Shown here piece after piece: positions 32,705 through 36,382 of a stretch of DNA of 36,382 nucleotides. This DNA comes from Microcoleus sp. GA_180221_E-2-1-MAG-45_12 (lineage in GTDB: Bacteria; Cyanobacteriota; Cyanobacteriia; Cyanobacteriales; JAAUUE01): positions 1-36,382 of the forward strand of contig JAIMKT010000020.1 of NCBI GenBank assembly GCA_020692245.1, written 5' to 3'. Under the pieces are notes generated by a model, which saw only the letters and a list, made by a program, of their open reading frames with translations, made no database searches and was not told where the DNA came from. A program made the translations under genes and the position numbers. Positions within the stretch are counted from its first letter, which is position 1, and each line of letters opens with the position of its first letter.

Positions 32705-33991
32705 TTAGGTTAGTTCTTGGTTTCGCCCTTGGGGAATAATCTTACTGAGAATGAAATACAAGATTACCGCCGCAATGATCCCGTTCACAGGTTTAATTCC
32801 GCCCGAAAAATAGGCGATCGCTGAACTAGCTACGTAGGCAATAATTCCTGCCCAATTAAAAGCTGGCTGGGGTGTATCCACATCCGGGAAAACTCCCTTG
32901 CGACAGAGCCAATAATCTGCCATAACAACTCCCCCAATAGGTGGAATAAAAGTACCTAGCAAAATCAAGTAGGGAACTAGCATTTCATAGATACCGCCCC
33001 AAGCCAACACCAAAGCCATAGTTGCCCCGCCCAAGACAAAAGCCGTGCGTTTATTTGTCCGAAACATGTGCGCTCCCGCTACGGAAAAGGCATAGATGGT
33101 ATTATCTTGGGTCGTCCACATATTCAGGAACAGCAAGATTAAACCCCAAAAAACTAGACCTTGGAGAGCCATCACCTCCACAATATCTTCCTTGCCATAG
33201 ACCAAAGCACAGAAAGCTCCAGAGAAAATCAGAAAGCCATTCCCAAAAAAGAACGCCGCCATGCTGCTGATAAAGGCTGACTTCCCAGAGGTGGCAAACC
33301 GACTCCAGTTAGTTGCTTGGGTTCCTCCAGAAACAAAAGTCCCCACAATGATAGTTAAAGCAGCCCCAATATCCATAGGTTTTTGAGGTACGATCGCCAT
33401 CAATCCATCCCAACCCCCTACCTGACCGGAAGCGATCGCCAAACTCCAGACCATCAAAATCACCATCGCTGGTACGGCAATCCGAGAGAGCCAATCCATC
33501 GCCCGGTAGCCAATATAGGCAGTGCTACAGAAGAAATAGGTGAAAAAGAGAATAGTTAACCAGTTCCAGCTAGGAGGAACCCCCGCCAGCTTATTTAGCA
33601 AGTTTGCAATGAGAGCCGAACCCCAAGCATACCAACCAATTTGGGTAAACCCCAGAATAAAATCTACCCACCGGGAGCCAATCCTGCCAAAGCTAAATCT
33701 TGCCATCAATACCGTACTCAAACCCGTGTTTGCAGCAATGTAGCCCAAGGAAGCCGCATACACCCCCAAAATCAAATTACCCACCACTATTAAGACAATC
33801 AAATCTGGAAAAAACTTAAAAGAAGGCCCAACTAAACCTCCTGCAAACAAAGTACCGGAATAAAGGGTAAACCCAATTAGGAGAGGAGCCAGAGAAATGA
33901 TAGATTTCCGGGCATTGGGAGGGACAGCAGTTAGGGGATAATCGGCGTTATTTGGTACAGTTTCTGCAACTAATTCCTGATTTGTTTCCAT
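32705..33991 (-). CDS. NCS1 family cytosine/purine permease (CodB-like)
   Basis: A 428-aa membrane protein with about 12 helices and NCS1 marks: PPNARKSIISLAPLLIGFTLYSGTLFAGG near the N-terminus, ARFSFGRIGSRWVDFILGFTQIGWYAWGSALIA, GTFVSGGTQATNWSRFA, and TTQDNTIYAFSVAGAHM. The length and start are close to CodB, the cytosine/proton symporter. The exact substrate (cytosine, purine or related) is unknown, and no codA deaminase is adjacent. It lies 130 bp downstream of, and in the same direction as, a histidine kinase that itself carries an NCS1-like domain. Confidence 0.9.
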   Translation of the reverse strand: METNQELVAETVPNNADYPLTAVPPNARKSIISLAPLLIGFTLYSGTLFAGGLVGPSFKFFPDLIVLIVVGNLILGVYAASLGYIAANTGLSTVLMARFSFGRIGSRWVDFILGFTQIGWYAWGSALIANLLNKLAGVPPSWNWLTILFFTYFFCSTAYIGYRAMDWLSRIAVPAMVILMVWSLAIASGQVGGWDGLMAIVPQKPMDIGAALTIIVGTFVSGGTQATNWSRFATSGKSAFISSMAAFFFGNGFLIFSGAFCALVYGKEDIVEVMALQGLVFWGLILLFLNMWTTQDNTIYAFSVAGAHMFRTNKRTAFVLGGATMALVLAWGGIYEMLVPYLILLGTFIPPIGGVVMADYWLCRKGVFPDVDTPQPAFNWAGIIAYVASSAIAYFSGGIKPVNGIIAAVILYFILSKIIPQGRNQELT

Positions 33992-34121
33992 ATTTTGTTA
34001 ATCCTCAACAGGTAATGATTTTGGAGCCATCTACTATAGTTTGAGGGATATTTTTACTTGCTTGAGGTTATTTATTATCTTGCAAAAATACCCAGTTGCT
34101 CATGAATAGGATACTTATAAA

Positions 34122-36382
34122 TTAACTCGCCTCTAAAGTCAAGATATTCAAGCTAGTAGGCAGATCAATAATAAAAGTAGTACCTTTTTGATCACTAGAA
34201 ACACAGCTTATTTTCCCCTTGTGCTTATCAGTAATAATTTGATAACTAATGGATAGACCCATCCCTGTACCTTTACCGATCGGCTTCGTTGTAAAAAATG
34301 GATTAAATATCTTTTGCCGTACCTCTTCAGGCATTCCTAAGCCATTATCACTGATGCTAATTCTCAGATAATTTTGATTGATTAGCTCCGTCCGGATCGT
34401 AATTTGTAAAGTGGGGCTGGTATTAATCTTCTGGGCTGATTTGTAGGGAGATGAGCTTAATTTCTGGGAAGTGGCTATCTCTTGATCGGCAAGAATAGTA
34501 GAAGTGTAATAGCTAGTTGATTTAATAGTATTTTTTGTGTAGCTAGAAATTTCTTCTGAAATATCAGTGGCAAGATTATTAGAAATACTAACGGAAATAT
34601 TACCAGAAACATCATTGTGATATTGACAAGCATCTTCTAGGGCATCGATCGCATTGGCAATAATATTCATAAAGACTTGGTTCAACTGCCCGGCATAACA
34701 CTCGACTAAGGGTAAGTTTCCGTACTCTTTAATAACTTTAATTTCTGGTCGATCGAAGCTAGCCTTAAGGCGGCTCTGCAAGATCATTAAGGTGCTATCA
34801 ATACCAGTATGAATATCCACTGCCTTACAGTCTGATTCATCCATCCGAGAGAAATTTCTCAGGGATAATACGATTTTTTGGATGCGATCGGTTCCCAGTT
34901 TCATTGAAGACAACATTTTCGGAAAATCTTCCACCAGAAAATCAACTTCCCATTCCTCCAAAGCCTCAATGATTTCTGATGAGGGCTGGGGATAAGTCCT
35001 TTGATAAAGATTAATCAACTTCAGCAAAATATCCGCATAGTCCATGGCATAGCCGAGATTCCCCGCAATAAAATTCACCGGATTATTAATTTCATGGGCT
35101 ACCCCCGCTACCAACTGCCCCAAGCTGGACATTTTTTCGGTTTGCACGAGCTGCGTCTGGGCTTGTTGTAAATCTCTCAGGGCTTTGGAGAGTTCACTAG
35201 TCCGGGCTTCTACACGGATTTCTAGCTCTTGAGTAAGTTTTTGTAGGGCTGTGTCGGCTCGTTGTCGATCGACAATCTCTGCCTGTAATTGACTGTTCTG
35301 GCGATCGAGTTCTTCCTCTGCCAACTGTTTGCTTTCTTCACTCAGGACTAACCACCAACTGCCTATGCCTAACAAAACTACTAGGGGGGCGTAGAGTTGG
35401 ATGAACAATACTGGAGAAATATCACTATTATGGGATTCTTGATAATAAACCAAGCCAAAGACCACCGCCGTGATCCCTGTAGACAAGCCAAAAAATCCCC
35501 CGAAGCGTATTAGCCTCAACCCCAGTAAAGGGGAAACTTTATCTTGGAAAAGTTTGGCAGTGAGATTCCAGACCAAATTCTCGATTACTTCCCCAGTATT
35601 TTGGTGCGGTTTGCAACTATCGTGACACCGGGCATCTAGACTACAACAGAGGGAGCAGATGGAGCCATCGTACACCGGACAGTAGGCAGTATCCGGGATT
35701 TCGTAGTCCTGTTCACAAATACAGCAAGCCACCAGAGATTTGCCTTCTAGGGTCGTCACTTGGGTGTTTTCTCTAGCAATGTAGTATTTACCCTTGGTGA
35801 TCACAGCAATGATCGGTGAGAGGATGAAGGCAATACCCAGAGCCAAAAAAGGAGCGTAGGCTTGGGGATAAGCACCAAAGACACCTACAAAGGCAAGAAT
35901 CGAGATCACGGAAGCCACGATCATCGACCCAAACCCCACGGGATTAAAGTTGTACAAATAAGCCCGCTTAAACTCAATGTAACTGGGACTCAAGCCCAAG
36001 GGTTTATTAATTACCAAGTCAGCAACCAAAGCTCCAATCCAAGCGATCGCCACATTAGAATACAACCCCAACACCGTTTCCAAGGTTTCAAACACCCCCA
36101 ACTCCATCAGCAATAGAGCGATCGCTACATTAAACACCAACCACACAACTCGACCGGGATGGCTATGGGTGAGGCGAGAAAAAAAGTTTGACCAAGCGAG
36201 GGAGCCAGCGTAGGCATTGGTGACATTAATTTTAATCTGGGAGATAACGACAAATAGCGTGGCGATCGTCAGCACTACCTTCGGGTCACTGAACATATCG
36301 GCAAAACCGCCCAAGTACATATTAATCGGTTGCTTGGCATCCCCTAGGGTCAAGCCGTGGTTAATTGCCAAGGTTGCGAGAA
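34122..36382 (-). CDS. NCS1 transporter-like domain / cysteine cluster / histidine kinase fusion (5' end outside window)
   Basis: Open from the right window edge; at least 752 aa are present and the TTG at 36371 is only the first in-frame start codon, not a real N-terminus. Numbering from it, residues 1-195 are polytopic and resemble the C-terminal part of NCS1 purine/cytosine permeases ([27 protein letters not shown]-like loop replaced by [14 protein letters not shown]). Residues 216-253 hold nine cysteines (CCIC ... C ... CSLCC ... C ... C), probably zinc-binding. Two more helices (about 290-343), a coiled coil (about 345-410) and the kinase follow: H-box [14 protein letters not shown] (H426), N-box [16 protein letters not shown]-boxes DNGLGMPEE and [14 protein letters not shown]. 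No receiver domain is present. It likely senses or transports a nucleobase-like ligand. Confidence 0.9.
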   Translation of the reverse strand, partial: LATLAINHGLTLGDAKQPINMYLGGFADMFSDPKVVLTIATLFVVISQIKINVTNAYAGSLAWSNFFSRLTHSHPGRVVWLVFNVAIALLLMELGVFETLETVLGLYSNVAIAWIGALVADLVINKPLGLSPSYIEFKRAYLYNFNPVGFGSMIVASVISILAFVGVFGAYPQAYAPFLALGIAFILSPIIAVITKGKYYIARENTQVTTLEGKSLVACCICEQDYEIPDTAYCPVYDGSICSLCCSLDARCHDSCKPHQNTGEVIENLVWNLTAKLFQDKVSPLLGLRLIRFGGFFGLSTGITAVVFGLVYYQESHNSDISPVLFIQLYAPLVVLLGIGSWWLVLSEESKQLAEEELDRQNSQLQAEIVDRQRADTALQKLTQELEIRVEARTSELSKALRDLQQAQTQLVQTEKMSSLGQLVAGVAHEINNPVNFIAGNLGYAMDYADILLKLINLYQRTYPQPSSEIIEALEEWEVDFLVEDFPKMLSSMKLGTDRIQKIVLSLRNFSRMDESDCKAVDIHTGIDSTLMILQSRLKASFDRPEIKVIKEYGNLPLVECYAGQLNQVFMNIIANAIDALEDACQYHNDVSGNISVSISNNLATDISEEISSYTKNTIKSTSYYTSTILADQEIATSQKLSSSPYKSAQKINTSPTLQITIRTELINQNYLRISISDNGLGMPEEVRQKIFNPFFTTKPIGKGTGMGLSISYQIITDKHKGKISCVSSDQKGTTFIIDLPTSLNILTLEAS

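Overview
The window comes from a filamentous cyanobacterium. It carries the N-terminus of psbA (photosystem II D1), ndhM of the cyanobacterial/plastid NDH-1 complex, a complete fraC-fraD-fraE-like filament-integrity cluster, many GCGATCGC (HIP1) and CGATCG palindromes, and heptanucleotide tandem repeats of the cyanobacterial STRR type. No rRNA, tRNA, CRISPR array or insertion sequence was recognised. Heterocyst formation cannot be inferred: FraCDE homologues are tied to filamentous growth in general.

Layout. 1-1270: psbA start (minus strand, cut by the window edge and hidden under a plus-strand shadow ORF), a repeat-rich probably decayed stretch, and a 2OG-Fe(II) oxygenase. 1400-6211: a tandem-duplicated cob(I)alamin adenosyltransferase, the divergent fraCDE cluster and a DUF445 membrane protein. 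6300-12480: housekeeping genes ribD, a flavin oxidoreductase lacking the usual active-site disulfide, mltG, a YqeG-type HAD phosphatase and proB, with STRR arrays between ribD and the oxidoreductase. 12500-18500: accessory/defence-like block with a RelE-type toxin-antitoxin pair, a Kir-type potassium channel, and a type ISP/IIG-like restriction-modification enzyme split into two ORFs by a DUF2281/VapC toxin-antitoxin pair, followed by a small conserved protein and an HNH endonuclease. 18500-23820: asnS, an EamA transporter, a LysR regulator and a copper amine oxidase. 23950-27010: a cobalamin riboswitch with a 23-codon ORF behind it, a DUF1636 metal-binding protein, an unknown protein, a photolyase-like FAD-domain protein and a DUF433/DUF5615 toxin-antitoxin-like pair. 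27075-36382: a TPR-CHAT protease-like protein behind ndhM, leuD, alr, an NCS1 (CodB-like) permease, and, running off the right edge, a fusion of an NCS1-like transporter domain, a cysteine cluster and a histidine kinase.

How the genes work together. The adenosyltransferase and the B12 riboswitch/DUF1636 locus both point to cobalamin metabolism. The transporter-kinase fusion lies directly upstream of, and co-directional with, the NCS1 permease, suggesting substrate sensing coupled to uptake. The four genes at 14085-17748 are joined by 1-nt overlap, exact abutment and 4-nt overlap, so a toxin-antitoxin module appears to be translated between the methyltransferase half and the specificity half of one restriction-modification enzyme. 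This and the transporter-kinase fusion are the most unusual items. All calls are from reading the sequence and family knowledge; no database search was run.
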